Below, in pieces: positions 17,018 to 24,545 of a stretch of 32,126 nucleotides of DNA. The notes below the pieces were generated by a model. The model was given only the letters and a program-made list of their open reading frames with translations. It ran no database searches and had not been told where the DNA came from. This stretch comes from a virus: IMG/VR virus record IMGVR_UViG_3300027706_000032, positions 1-32,126 of that record, one strand, 5' to 3'. Numbering within the stretch: the stretch's first letter is position 1; each line of letters opens with the position of its first letter. A program made the position numbers and the translations under genes.

Positions 17018-17587
17018 TTATCGTCCGTACTGCTTCTCGACGGTGATCTGGGCTCCGACTGCGTGGCCGACTCTCTCGCCCTCGGATCGGAACCAGTTCT
17101 CCTGATGCACGAGCCTCTTGAGAGCCCGCGCCTTCGGCTCCTCGTACATCTCGTCGGCGTACTGCTTGGGGATGCGCACGAGGATGTGCCGGTACCACCA
17201 CACGCGGTCGTCCGTGCCCTCGTGGGTGACGAGGTCTCCGGCCGCGTTCAGGTCGTCCTTGCCGAGAGGCTGATACAGGCCCGCGCGGATCCGCGCCTGC
17301 GTCTCGGGGTCGTCGGCGAGCGGCCAGGCGTAGACGTACTTGTCGGGCTCGTACTTCTTGAGAATTTTCTCAAACTGCACGAGCGCGTCGCCCCGGTTCT
17401 TGAACGCGGGGCGCGCCTCGATGTACTCGCGGGCGTTGATCGCTTTCCCGCCGGGCAGAACAACGATCTCGCCGGGGTCGGAGACGGACCTCTGGCGGCG
17501 GACCTCCAGGGCCGCCTCCAGCTCCGCCTTCGCAAGCCTTTCGCTGTTCGAGAGAGTCTGAAGCTTCTCGGTCTTTGTCTCAGGCAT
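17018..17587 (-). CDS. Head-region protein, unknown
   Basis: 189 residues, hydrophilic, with a helical N-terminus (SNSERLAKAELEAALEVRRQ), a central part (REYIEARPAFKNRGDALVQ) and a basic C-terminal half (ARALKRLVHQENWFRSEGER). ATG with AAGGTGAGG upstream. It lies between scaffold-like and decoration-like genes, so a role in head assembly is likely, but no family is recognised. Confidence 0.55.
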   Translation of the reverse strand: MPETKTEKLQTLSNSERLAKAELEAALEVRRQRSVSDPGEIVVLPGGKAINAREYIEARPAFKNRGDALVQFEKILKKYEPDKYVYAWPLADDPETQARIRAGLYQPLGKDDLNAAGDLVTHEGTDDRVWWYRHILVRIPKQYADEMYEEPKARALKRLVHQENWFRSEGERVGHAVGAQITVEKQYGR

Positions 17588-17606
17588 CCCGCCTCACCTT
17601 TCCGAG

Positions 17607-17633
17607 CGAGGCGGGTGCCATGCACCAGCCTCG
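17607..17633 (-). other. Intercistronic hairpin after the scaffold gene
   Basis: CGAGGC (17607-17612) pairs with GCCTCG (17628-17633), and GGTGC (17614-17618) with GCACC (17622-17626), leaving a 3-base loop and one mismatch. It begins right at the scaffold stop codon. No T-run follows on the minus strand, so an RNA-processing or translational element is more likely than a terminator. Confidence 0.5.
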
Positions 17634-18500
17634 CTACTCGCTGCTCAGAAGCTCATCGAGCTCTTTGTCTTCGAGCCCCCCGAGCCGCGCGACATCCCGA
17701 ATTGCCTCCAGGGTCTTCGCGTCGGCCTGCGGAGCCCGTCGTTCGGCCGTCCCTCCCGGAGCTCCCCCCGTCCCGCCCATCACGGGCGGCGTCTGCTGAG
17801 GGAGCTTCACGCCCCGTCTCTGGGCGCGATCCAGGCTCTGGGCGTAGGCGATGCCCATCGCCGTGAAGAGGATCTCGCCGAGCACGCGGTCGAGCTGCGC
17901 GGGGTCCATGCCGTCGAGGTGCCTCTGAGCCACGAGGCGGTCGAAGTAGGTCTCGACGCTTGCGAAGAAGGGGACGGAGGAGCGAGCGCGACTCTTGAAG
18001 CCCTCGATGCTCTGCCGGAGCGCGAGCTGCTTGACAGGACCGAGCGCCTTCTCCAGCGCGGCCGTGACGGCGGCCTGCGAGGTCATGAGGGTCGCGGCGA
18101 GGGGGTCCTGCTCGTACAGCCGCTGCCACTGCTCCCGCGCCTTCTCCAGGTCCGCTGGTTGGGGCTGAGGCTGGACCGGCTGAGGAGCGGGCTGAGGCTG
18201 CGGAGCGATGTAGCCGCGCGCGAGGGCTGCTCGGATCTCGTGGATCTTGGTCGGATCGCGCTCCAGCTCGTCGGCGAGGGCATCGAGTCCGAGCTCGCGG
18301 TAGCGTCGGACTTGCCGCTCGACCTCACGGAAACGTGCGAGGGGAACGACCTTGCTATCCGGTTCGCCAGACTCCGCCGTCGGAACTCCTGACACGGCAG
18401 GCTCTGACGTCCTTTCCCCTTCCTCACCCGTCGGTGCAGCAGGCGTCGACGCCGGGGACTCGTCGAGGAGAGGTACACCGAACTCGTTCTCAGCTTGCAT
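17634..18500 (-). CDS. Scaffold-like head assembly protein
   Basis: 288 residues. An acidic, disordered N-terminus (residues 1-50, rich in Glu, Pro, Ala, Ser), a helical segment (LARFREVERQVRRYRELG), a Gln/Pro linker of repeated PQPQP (about 98-115), a long helical body (about 115-240), and an acidic C-terminal helix (LGGLEDKELDELL). Length, acidity, helicity and position between portal and capsid genes fit a capsid scaffolding protein that directs shell assembly and then leaves or is cleaved. Its ATG lies 11 nt inside the upstream homing-endonuclease gene, which therefore supplies its ribosome site (GGTGGGATACA). No protease domain visible. Confidence 0.6.
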   Translation of the reverse strand: MQAENEFGVPLLDESPASTPAAPTGEEGERTSEPAVSGVPTAESGEPDSKVVPLARFREVERQVRRYRELGLDALADELERDPTKIHEIRAALARGYIAPQPQPAPQPVQPQPQPADLEKAREQWQRLYEQDPLAATLMTSQAAVTAALEKALGPVKQLALRQSIEGFKSRARSSVPFFASVETYFDRLVAQRHLDGMDPAQLDRVLGEILFTAMGIAYAQSLDRAQRRGVKLPQQTPPVMGGTGGAPGGTAERRAPQADAKTLEAIRDVARLGGLEDKELDELLSSE

Positions 18501-19014
18501 TGTATCCCACCGCCTTTAAGTTGTCAATAGCCCTGGCAGGGCCCGTCCGGTTCAGTTCTTTTAGCTGGCGGCGCGTCTCCATTACGAATGCCCTCGCAAT
18601 GAGCGAGAAAGGCCGGCCAGATTTTCCTTTCTGATACAGTTCCCCCCTCGCCCGAAGGTGTTGCGCGACATCCCGAAGGTTGAGGAGCAGACTCGCCTGC
18701 GACGTCTTAATCACCAGATATGGGTACAGGCGGGACAGAATGTAATTAGCCGAGTCTCCCGTCCAGAGTGCCATTCGAGTCTCTTTATGCGCCGAAGTAG
18801 ATCGGCGATTAACTGTGACTCTTGCAAAAAACTTGTCTCTCAACCACTCCATGACCCGCGGGTTCGTGTTTGTTACTCTCAGCGCTGGGCTTAGCGTGCA
18901 TTGCCGCCCGCCATTCAGATACACAGATCCCTCCCCGTCAATAAGCCCAGCGAGGTATGCCCATTCAGTTTCGGTTATCTCGTCGTATCGAGGCTCTTCA
19001 GGAACTCCATCCAT
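18490..19014 (-). CDS. LAGLIDADG-family homing endonuclease
   Basis: 174 residues with one LAGLIDADG motif, YLAGLIDGEG (residues about 20-29), followed by a conventional beta-strand stretch and VTNTNPRVMEWLRDKF, and basic helices in the C-terminal half. One motif implies a homodimer, and the DG(E)G pattern keeps an acidic catalytic residue. Such enzymes cut a long target and spread their own gene. The ATG at 19014 has GGAGGT about 7 nt upstream and is preferred to the longer in-frame reading, which is only antisense to the HNH coding region. It overlaps the HNH-like gene by 40 nt and the scaffold gene by 11 nt, so it is embedded in the head operon without gaps. Confidence 0.8.
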   Translation of the reverse strand: MDGVPEEPRYDEITETEWAYLAGLIDGEGSVYLNGGRQCTLSPALRVTNTNPRVMEWLRDKFFARVTVNRRSTSAHKETRMALWTGDSANYILSRLYPYLVIKTSQASLLLNLRDVAQHLRARGELYQKGKSGRPFSLIARAFVMETRRQLKELNRTGPARAIDNLKAVGYNAS

Positions 19015-19406
19015 CGCGATGACCTCCGACTCTGCAGGTATGACGTGATCTTGCTGAGCCAACGCATCTCGTCCCGTTGCGGAACCATCTTCATGCACAT
19101 CCTGCACAGCAGCCCTCGGATCTCGCCGTCCTCCGCACGGCGATCCACGGAGAGCCGAGCCTGCCGGCCATCGCGCCCGCAGAGAGCACACACGCCCCGC
19201 TGGCGGCGCCAGAGCGCCATGTATTGGTCGTAGCTGACCCGACCCCTCTCGCAGACCGGAGCAACCGCTCTCCTCCAAGCGTCTTCCTGCTCGACACAGG
19301 CGCTGCAGAGGCGATACCGCACGCCGTGCTTCGTCAGCGGGAATTTCGCCTCGGGCAGGCACCGCCCGCACAAGCCACAGCGAACGAGAATGTCCGCCTC
19401 ATTCAA
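18975..19406 (-). CDS. Endonuclease VII-like HNH protein, catalytic residues apparently lost
   Basis: 143 residues. The N-terminal part has Cys pairs CGLC (10-13) and CSAC (34-37), which could bind zinc. The second part has the Endo VII/HNH layout: YDQYMALWRRQRGVCALCG (59-77), then LSVDRRAEDGEIRGLLCRMC (85-104). In this family the motif is normally DHxH with a following Asn (DHDH...LLCxxCN). Here D88 remains but both His positions are Arg89/Ala91 and the Asn position is Met105. The zinc Cys (73, 76, 101, 104) remain, so it folds but may not cut. The start is a TTG at 19406 overlapping the previous stop by 8 nt, with no clear ribosome site, so coupling is likely. Confidence 0.7.
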   Translation of the reverse strand: MNEADILVRCGLCGRCLPEAKFPLTKHGVRYRLCSACVEQEDAWRRAVAPVCERGRVSYDQYMALWRRQRGVCALCGRDGRQARLSVDRRAEDGEIRGLLCRMCMKMVPQRDEMRWLSKITSYLQSRRSSRWMEFLKSLDTTR

Positions 19407-19659
19407 GGAGGTCGGTCAGCTCCTTCGGGAGACGCGCGTTCGCAAGCTCGTAGAGCGAGACCATCATCGACTTGGTCTCGCGGAGCATCGCAATGTACGC
19501 CGCCCTCTGGCGGTCGTCGAGCGAGTCGTTCGTCAGGAGGCTCCGCCGGCACCGCGCGAGGACGGGGGCCACGATGTTCCGCAGGTAGTACTCCCATCCT
19601 GGGTGCCCAATCAGGTCATCGAGAATGTGCCGGACCTCGCGAACGGCCGCCTCAGCCAC
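19399..19659 (-). CDS. Small helical protein after the portal gene, unknown
   Basis: 86 residues, helical and charged: VREVRHILDDLIGHPGWEYY, APVLARCRRSLLTND, then RAAYIAMLRETKSMMVSLYEL. GTG start with a G-rich ribosome site, overlapping the portal stop by 8 nt (GTGGCTGA). Its stop overlaps the TTG of the HNH-like gene. Similar small helical proteins of phages lie between portal and scaffold, but I know no function. Confidence 0.65.
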   Translation of the reverse strand: MAEAAVREVRHILDDLIGHPGWEYYLRNIVAPVLARCRRSLLTNDSLDDRQRAAYIAMLRETKSMMVSLYELANARLPKELTDLLE

Positions 19660-21634
19660 CGAGCGGCCCCCCCTGGATCCCTGCGAACGGGCTCACGCCC
19701 TGCTGCTGCTGCGCCGCCTTCTTGGGGCGGCGTCGTCCTCCGGCCGGAGCTCCTCCGGGAGCGCCGCCTCCGCGCGCGCCCATCATGGCCGCCATCTGCG
19801 CCATCTGCTGCATCTGCTGCTGCATCGCGGCGGCCTGCTCCTCGGTCCCGATGATGCTGATCGTGTCCTCGATCTCGAACTCTTCCAGGATTCGCTGCGT
19901 CATGGCGAACACGCGGCGCATGTCCTGGCGCACGAGCGGGTTCTGCATCATGAGGTTGTACAGGAACAGGAGCTCCTGCCTCCGCGCCTGGCGGTCGAGC
20001 GGCGCGCCCATGCCGTTGATCCCGATGTCGTAGCCGAGCGACAGGATGTCCTTGCCGATGGTGACCTCGCGCGTCGGCGCGCCGGGGATCGACACCGACA
20101 TCTGGTCCGGCCCGTACTGCAGGGTCAGCTGGTGCGTCTGGTACGCGCACTCGTGGAGCGCCCTCTGGAGGCGGCTCGCCATGAGCGCCATGCGGATCGT
20201 GACGGCCGCCGCCACGAGCTGCATCTCGTACTTCGTGCGCCGACCTCCCGGGGCCTGCCCGACCATCTGGTCGGAGAGCCCCAGGAGCTCCTTCGCATAG
20301 TTGTTCAGGAGCAGCTCTTCTTCCCAGGACGACTGCGGCACGTCCGGGAGCTGCATCATCTGCAGGTCCGTGACCTGCCCCACGTTCCAGATCGTGCCCG
20401 GTCCCCAGGGGCGCGCGCTGTTGTCCGGAGACGCGCCCGCCGTGCGCAGGAGCGGCGGAGACAGGCGCAGGTCGATCTCGTCGCGCCGCTGATTGTGGAT
20501 CGCGTTCAGCTCGATCTGGATCCCGTACAGCCGCTCGCACGCCGAGTAGCCGTAGAATCGGTTGGGGCGCTCCATCGGAGAGAACGCGACGAACGGCCTG
20601 CGCCCGTGCGCATAGGGGTAGGCGTGCGCGCCGAGGAGCGTCTTCGTGTACTCGTGGAAGTAGAGGACGTTCTCCTCGAAGATGCCGTCGCCATCGAGGT
20701 CGAACTCGCGGGTGTGGATCCGCCAGACCTTGAAGTAGGACGCCTGCTGGCGCTTCCCCAGGATCTTTGTCTCGGCCGACGGAGAGACATCGACCTGCCC
20801 GCCCATCGTGTACGTCTCCGTGTGCTCGTCCTGCGGCAGCTCCTCCTGGCCATTGACCGTGCGGATGACGTACTCGACCTTGTCCTTCCACAGCGTTTTC
20901 GCGCGCGCCATCGCGCGGAGGTCGGCTTCCGACAGGTACATCACGCGGCCGACCGACGGCGCCTCCTCAATGGAGCGAGCCCACGCCGGGAACAGGTAGA
21001 AGTCGCGGAGCTCGACGGGCGTCCACCGCACGTCGTTGTACTCCTCGATCTCGACGGGGCGCACGATGCGCTCGGTCACGGGATTCCCCTCTGCGTCGAG
21101 CACCGGGATGCCCGTCTCCTGATCGACCACGGGGGCGTCGAGCACGAGGTTCGCCACCCGGACCTTCTTCTCCCACAGGATCTCCATGACCGCCGTGCCG
21201 TCGCGGAGACCCATATGCACGAACTGGTAGATCGCGTTCACCCAGTCGTTCTTGATGAGCTTCGTGTTGTAGAAGCGCTCGACGAGGTAGCTGTGCTGCT
21301 CGGCCTGCGGCGAGAGTCCCTTGACCGCGAAGAGGCGCGGCGCCACGACCAGCTGCATGAGACGCGAGACGGCGGTGTCGAGCTGGGTGGCAGTAAGCGG
21401 AACGAACACATTCGACGCCGACGGCCACGGCCAGTCTCTCTGCTGGACGCGCATGTTGTACTGCGCTTCCCAGAGATCGAGGTTACGATCAAGCGTCTCG
21501 CGCGCGGAGGTTCCCTGCGCGACCATGAGGTCGAGCGTCTGCTCCAGCTTCGACCTCAGATCTCCGGAGATGCGCGGCGTGTAAAACTCCGCGCGCGTGG
21601 AGTCAGGATCGTGGAATTGCTGGGTCTCAGGCAT
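19652..21634 (-). CDS. Portal protein
   Basis: 660 residues, the size of a P22-like portal. Recognisable features: an N-terminal helix pair, NLDLWEAQYNMRVQQRDWPW then VFVPLTATQLDTAVSRLMQL; the GTAVMEILWEKKV strand; ELRDFYLFPAW; and the stem/crown region GYSACERLYGIQIELNAIHNQ. The C-terminus is Gln/Met/Ala-rich, then Gly/Arg/Lys-rich (GARGGGAPGGAPAGGRRRPKK), a flexible tail. It forms the dodecameric ring through which TerL pumps DNA. Its ATG directly follows the TAG of the upstream small gene, so coupling is likely. Neighbours (terminase before, scaffold and capsid after) support the call. Confidence 0.85.
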   Translation of the reverse strand: MPETQQFHDPDSTRAEFYTPRISGDLRSKLEQTLDLMVAQGTSARETLDRNLDLWEAQYNMRVQQRDWPWPSASNVFVPLTATQLDTAVSRLMQLVVAPRLFAVKGLSPQAEQHSYLVERFYNTKLIKNDWVNAIYQFVHMGLRDGTAVMEILWEKKVRVANLVLDAPVVDQETGIPVLDAEGNPVTERIVRPVEIEEYNDVRWTPVELRDFYLFPAWARSIEEAPSVGRVMYLSEADLRAMARAKTLWKDKVEYVIRTVNGQEELPQDEHTETYTMGGQVDVSPSAETKILGKRQQASYFKVWRIHTREFDLDGDGIFEENVLYFHEYTKTLLGAHAYPYAHGRRPFVAFSPMERPNRFYGYSACERLYGIQIELNAIHNQRRDEIDLRLSPPLLRTAGASPDNSARPWGPGTIWNVGQVTDLQMMQLPDVPQSSWEEELLLNNYAKELLGLSDQMVGQAPGGRRTKYEMQLVAAAVTIRMALMASRLQRALHECAYQTHQLTLQYGPDQMSVSIPGAPTREVTIGKDILSLGYDIGINGMGAPLDRQARRQELLFLYNLMMQNPLVRQDMRRVFAMTQRILEEFEIEDTISIIGTEEQAAAMQQQMQQMAQMAAMMGARGGGAPGGAPAGGRRRPKKAAQQQQGVSPFAGIQGGPLGG

Positions 21635-21835
21635 CTACTTGTTCGCGGGGTGCCGAGGGCGGCCGCGCCTCTTCTTTCTCTTGTGCGGATACTTCCCTCC
21701 GTGCGCCTGCTCTTTACGGCGTTCGCTCAGGAAAATGGCCGTCGCCTGGGCACGACTCTTTACCTTGGGGCCGTGCTTACTCCCCGACCGCAGTGTTCCC
21801 CTCTTGAATTTCTTCCACACGTCCTTGCTCGGCAT
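21635..21835 (-). CDS. Small basic protein of the DUF6496-like group
   Basis: 66 residues, Lys/Arg-rich. The core VWKKFKRGTLRSGSKHGPKV followed by RAQATAIFLSERRK matches the pattern of DUF6496-like phage proteins (FKxGxLxSGS...VxxRxQAxAIxLSE). The tail is KRKKRRGRPRHPANK. AGGTG lies 7 nt before the ATG, and the TAG abuts the portal start. Function unknown; charge suggests nucleic-acid contact. Confidence 0.65.
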   Translation of the reverse strand: MPSKDVWKKFKRGTLRSGSKHGPKVKSRAQATAIFLSERRKEQAHGGKYPHKRKKRRGRPRHPANK

Positions 21836-21845
21836 CGCCCCGCAC

Positions 21846-22001
21846 CTACCGGATCGCCTTCGGCTTCTTCAGGCGGTACCGCTTCGTCCGCGCGCCGATC
21901 CCCGTCCCAAACTTACTGATCCCCTTGGGGCCGCGCACGCGGATCCGAAGCCCTGTCCGGAGCTTCGGGAGCTTCGGTCGCAGTGAAATGAACTTCGCCA
22001 T
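21846..22001 (-). CDS. Small basic protein, unknown
   Basis: 51 residues beginning MAKFISLRPKLPKLRTGL and ending LKKPKAIR, a strongly basic, Gly-containing peptide. ATG with GGAGGG 8 nt upstream, overlapping the previous stop in a TGATG junction. Ribosome site, junction and codon use support it as a gene. One of a run of small basic proteins here. Confidence 0.6.
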   Translation of the reverse strand: MAKFISLRPKLPKLRTGLRIRVRGPKGISKFGTGIGARTKRYRLKKPKAIR

Positions 22002-22204
22002 CAGAAGATCCCTCCTACGCCCGAGCTCCCCGTGCTCGGAGCGACGAATGGGCCGCCCGCATACGCCGTGTCCGGCTGCGGCGCTGGCCTGCGCGCTCGC
22101 TTCGGCGCGACCTTCTTCGTTCGCTTCGGAGCGCGCACGACGACGACCGTCTTCTTCGCGCGCTTTCGACCCGCCTTTCCCTTCCCCTTCTTCTTGTGCG
22201 CCAC
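22001..22204 (-). CDS. Small basic protein with Lys/Arg-rich N-terminus
   Basis: 67 residues: a basic N-terminal half (AHKKKGKGKAGRKRAKK) and a Pro/Gly-rich C-terminal half ending in VGGIF. GTG start with GGAGGT 6 nt upstream, the previous TAG adjoining it. Its stop forms TGATG with the next gene. No function assigned; histone-like condensation of DNA is a guess from composition. Confidence 0.6.
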   Translation of the reverse strand: MAHKKKGKGKAGRKRAKKTVVVVRAPKRTKKVAPKRARRPAPQPDTAYAGGPFVAPSTGSSGVGGIF

Positions 22205-22414
22205 CTACGCACCTCCCGTCTGGGTTGGTGTATCCTGCTTGGCGTATGCCACGAGATCATCGACAAGGCGGTCAAGGAGCGCGCGGAGCCGCATCTCCCC
22301 CATCGCCTGAAGCCTCTGCCCGAATCCGGCGATCACGAGGCCGTCAAAGGCCGGGGGAACGCCGAGGTCGGACAGGATCGCCTTCGCATCGCGGAGCGCC
22401 GCATCCCTGTCCAT
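22205..22414 (-). CDS. Small helical protein, unknown
   Basis: 69 residues (MDRDAALRDAKAILSDLG...), mostly helical and slightly acidic, with FGQRLQAMGEMRLRALLDRL. A longer in-frame reading to 22531 would cover the antisense-like low-quality stretch and the tiny membrane peptides, so I use the ATG at 22414. No good ribosome site is visible; it follows the tiny membrane ORF stop by two bases, which suggests coupling. Confidence 0.5.
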   Translation of the reverse strand: MDRDAALRDAKAILSDLGVPPAFDGLVIAGFGQRLQAMGEMRLRALLDRLVDDLVAYAKQDTPTQTGGA

Positions 22415-22416
22415 GG

Positions 22417-22500
22417 CTAGTGGAAGATGACGCGGCCCGCGATGACGAGGTGCTGCGACAGCCACGCCGCGAGCCCGAGAAAGATCAGAAGCCAGATCAT
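22417..22500 (-). CDS. Tiny membrane peptide
   Basis: 27 residues: MIWLLIFLGLAAWLSQHLV then AGRVIFH, a single hydrophobic helix. ATG with GGAGGA upstream and an ATGA overlap with the preceding tiny gene. Its start is a near copy of that neighbour (shared 21-bp block), so the two are tandem duplicates. Small size limits certainty. Confidence 0.5.
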   Translation of the reverse strand: MIWLLIFLGLAAWLSQHLVIAGRVIFH

Positions 22501-22574
22501 GGTATCCTCCCTCCTCCCACGAGAGCGACATAGAGAAGTGCCGGAAGCACGAGAAAGATCAGAAGCCAGACCAC
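22497..22574 (-). CDS. Tiny membrane peptide, duplicate of the next
   Basis: 25 residues: VVWLLIFLVLPALLYVALV then GGGRIP. GTG start with GGGGGA about 8 nt upstream. The first eight residues match the following peptide's VIWLLIFL pattern. The stop overlaps the next ATG (ATGA). It may belong to a small holin-like or membrane set. Confidence 0.45.
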   Translation of the reverse strand: MVWLLIFLVLPALLYVALVGGGRIP

Positions 22575-22696
22575 GGTGCCGTTCCCCCGATCAAAAAGAC
22601 ATAGAGGATCGCCGCCGCAAGGTTCACCGCGAACACAACGACCGCGATCCACGCGAGCATGAGGAGCGCATCCCGCACGTCGCGGCGCAAGCGCAT
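22559..22696 (-). CDS. Small membrane protein with one or two hydrophobic segments
   Basis: 45 residues. A basic N-terminus (MRLRRDVRD) is followed by a hydrophobic stretch (ALLMLAWIAVVVFAVN, then LAAAILYVFLIGG), suggesting one long or two short transmembrane segments with N-terminus inside. ATG one base after the previous TAG; weak ribosome site GGGGAAG. It overlaps the next tiny gene by 16 nt. Confidence 0.5.
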   Translation of the reverse strand: MRLRRDVRDALLMLAWIAVVVFAVNLAAAILYVFLIGGTAPWSGF

Positions 22697-22697
22697 C

Positions 22698-22829
22698 CTA
22701 CTTCCCCTTCTTCTTGAACGGTCCGCCCGGAACGCTGTAGTGACCGACCTTGCCGCCGCGGACCCATCCCTGGTGCGTGTTCTTGGGCTTCAGCTCGTGC
22801 CCACCCTTGTGCGCGCCCTTCTTCGCCAC
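22698..22829 (-). CDS. Small basic protein, unknown
   Basis: 43 residues (MAKKGAHKGGHELKPKNTHQ..., ending PFKKKGK), rich in Lys, His and Gly. GTG start with a very strong AAGGAGGA about 6 nt upstream. The signal supports a real gene. Charge implies a nucleic-acid or capsid-interior role; no family recognised. Confidence 0.6.
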   Translation of the reverse strand: MAKKGAHKGGHELKPKNTHQGWVRGGKVGHYSVPGGPFKKKGK

Positions 22830-22940
22830 CGTCCGTCCTCCTTTCGGCTGGAATGTGCGGGGGCGGAGCGAGACCAGGGCGGGGAGCCCTGAGAGACGGG
22901 CCTCTGTGGCGGCCAGCCCATCGAGAGGAGAGAATCCACG
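22830..22940 (-). other. Short gap between terminase and the small-gene run
   Basis: 111 nt without a supported gene. It contains a 6-bp hairpin, CAGGGC (22875-22880) with GCCCTG (22886-22891), 5-base loop, but no T-run, plus the ribosome site of the next gene. No promoter with good -35/-10 spacing was seen. Confidence 0.35.
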
Positions 22941-24545
22941 CTACCGCCCCCGACCAGCATCGATGTGAGCGGTCGACATCCCCGCCGTAGGTAAAGTATA
23001 TGCCTTCCGAGAGGCGGGTGTCAAGTCATCCTCCTTGTCATCCTCCTCGACCCATTTCTTCCAGACCTCCTGGGGGGGCGCCACAATCGCCATGTGCTGC
23101 GCGAGGCTGTCCAGGAGGTCGTCGTGCCGAGTCTCCGGCCAGTCCTCCAGCTCCTGATAGAGGTCAGACAGGCCGCGCCGCAGGACGATCTTCCCCGCCC
23201 GCATGAGCGGCTGAAGGGCGTTGATCCGCTCCGCCTTCGTGCGCCGCCGCGACTCCGTGTAGGGAATCACGGCAACGCCCCCCAGCCCTTCCTCACGGAG
23301 GCGGTCCACGAGCGCGGCCCGGTACAGCACCTGCGCGGATGTCGCCTCAATCGCGACGCGGCGCAGGCCATACCTCCGAATGTAGTACACGAGCGTATCG
23401 AGCACGGTCGCCGGGCCCGCCTTGAGACGGGTCGCCTCCAGCACGTACCACGTCTTCTCGCCGTCGACGGCCACGACCGTGATGCCTGTGTAGTCCGCCT
23501 CGGCCGAGGTCGAGTACGCGGGGTCGACCGCCATAGTGAGCGCGACGGGGAACGACGCCTCCTCCGTCGTGAGCACGGGGAACGGGTAGGGATCGACCTC
23601 GCCGTCGAAGAACCGCCACCAGCGCCGCGGGAAGATGCGGGCCGACTCCTCGATGGGCGAGTTCTCGTACCAGACCGCGTAGTACTTCTCCTCCAGCTCG
23701 TCCCGCTTCTGCCGGAGGAACTCCTCCGTCAGCCGCGACGGGAAGTACAGAGAGCCGTCGGGGAGGTAGGCCGAGCGGATGAGCGTCACCCACTCGCGCT
23801 TCCCGAACTTCTTCTCGCGCGCCTCGTCCTGGCGCAGGATGTGCCCGTAGACATCGTTGTTGTGCCAGCGCGTCCCGATGATGAGGAGGACTCCGCCCGG
23901 CTCCAGGATCGGGTAGAGCGTCTGCACGTAGCGGTGGACCGACCGGATCGTCGCGTCGCTTGTGATGTTCTTCTCGCTGTGCAGGTCGTCGCAGATGATC
24001 ACGTCGTAGTGCCCGCCGACCTTCGGGCGGTTGACCCCCGCCGTGTCGATGGACGGCTCCTTGATCGGCTTCGTGCGCTGCGGGATGAGGATCGACTCCT
24101 CCGACCACTCGGGCGCGCCCGTCACCCAGTCGCCCACGAAGTCGCGCACCGCCTGATGGTACTGGAGGTACGCCTGGATCTCCTGGAGGTAGTCCTTCGC
24201 GATGTCGTGCGTGTGCGAGCTGATGAGGATCCGCAGGTTCGGGTCCCGCACAAGGAGCCAGATCGGAAGCCCGATAGACGCGAGGCTCGACTTGAAGCTA
24301 CCGCGCGGAACGAGGAGCATCCCCTTCGCCTGCTCGCTCCCCGCCCCCAGCCGCTCGACGAGCCTCTGGAGGAAGCCGCACATCTCGCGGTGGGGCTGCT
24401 CCTCCACGTCGAACTTCATGACCTCGCGGCAGAAGGCGAAGAAATCAGTGAGCAGCCTCTGACGACGGCTCGTACTGGCGAGGGTCAATGCCTCGGCTAC
24501 GAGCGATCTGGAGAAGCTCTCGGATGGCGGCGGCAATCTGCTCAT
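22941..24545 (-). CDS. terL: Terminase large subunit
   Basis: 534 residues with both catalytic halves. ATPase: Walker A VPRGSFKSSL (about 79-88), Walker B DVIICDDL (181-188), and motif III GTRWH (224-228). Nuclease: MAVDPAYS (D341), VAIEATSAQ (E400) and HDDLLDSL (D475/D476). This is the RNase H-like motor nuclease that packages DNA through the portal and cuts it. The GxFKS Walker A form is seen in T7-like and related terminases. ATG at 24545 with no strong ribosome site overlaps TerS by 101 nt, so the true start may be a few codons later. It follows the TerS-like gene directly. Confidence 0.92.
   Translation of the reverse strand: MSRLPPPSESFSRSLVAEALTLASTSRRQRLLTDFFAFCREVMKFDVEEQPHREMCGFLQRLVERLGAGSEQAKGMLLVPRGSFKSSLASIGLPIWLLVRDPNLRILISSHTHDIAKDYLQEIQAYLQYHQAVRDFVGDWVTGAPEWSEESILIPQRTKPIKEPSIDTAGVNRPKVGGHYDVIICDDLHSEKNITSDATIRSVHRYVQTLYPILEPGGVLLIIGTRWHNNDVYGHILRQDEAREKKFGKREWVTLIRSAYLPDGSLYFPSRLTEEFLRQKRDELEEKYYAVWYENSPIEESARIFPRRWWRFFDGEVDPYPFPVLTTEEASFPVALTMAVDPAYSTSAEADYTGITVVAVDGEKTWYVLEATRLKAGPATVLDTLVYYIRRYGLRRVAIEATSAQVLYRAALVDRLREEGLGGVAVIPYTESRRRTKAERINALQPLMRAGKIVLRRGLSDLYQELEDWPETRHDDLLDSLAQHMAIVAPPQEVWKKWVEEDDKEDDLTPASRKAYTLPTAGMSTAHIDAGRGR

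Noticed and set aside
13559-17866. 1435-codon open frame on the plus strand
   Set aside because: Antisense to the capsid, adaptor, fibre and other well-supported minus-strand genes; Arg/Gly-rich with no domain, as expected for the reverse of GC-rich coding DNA.
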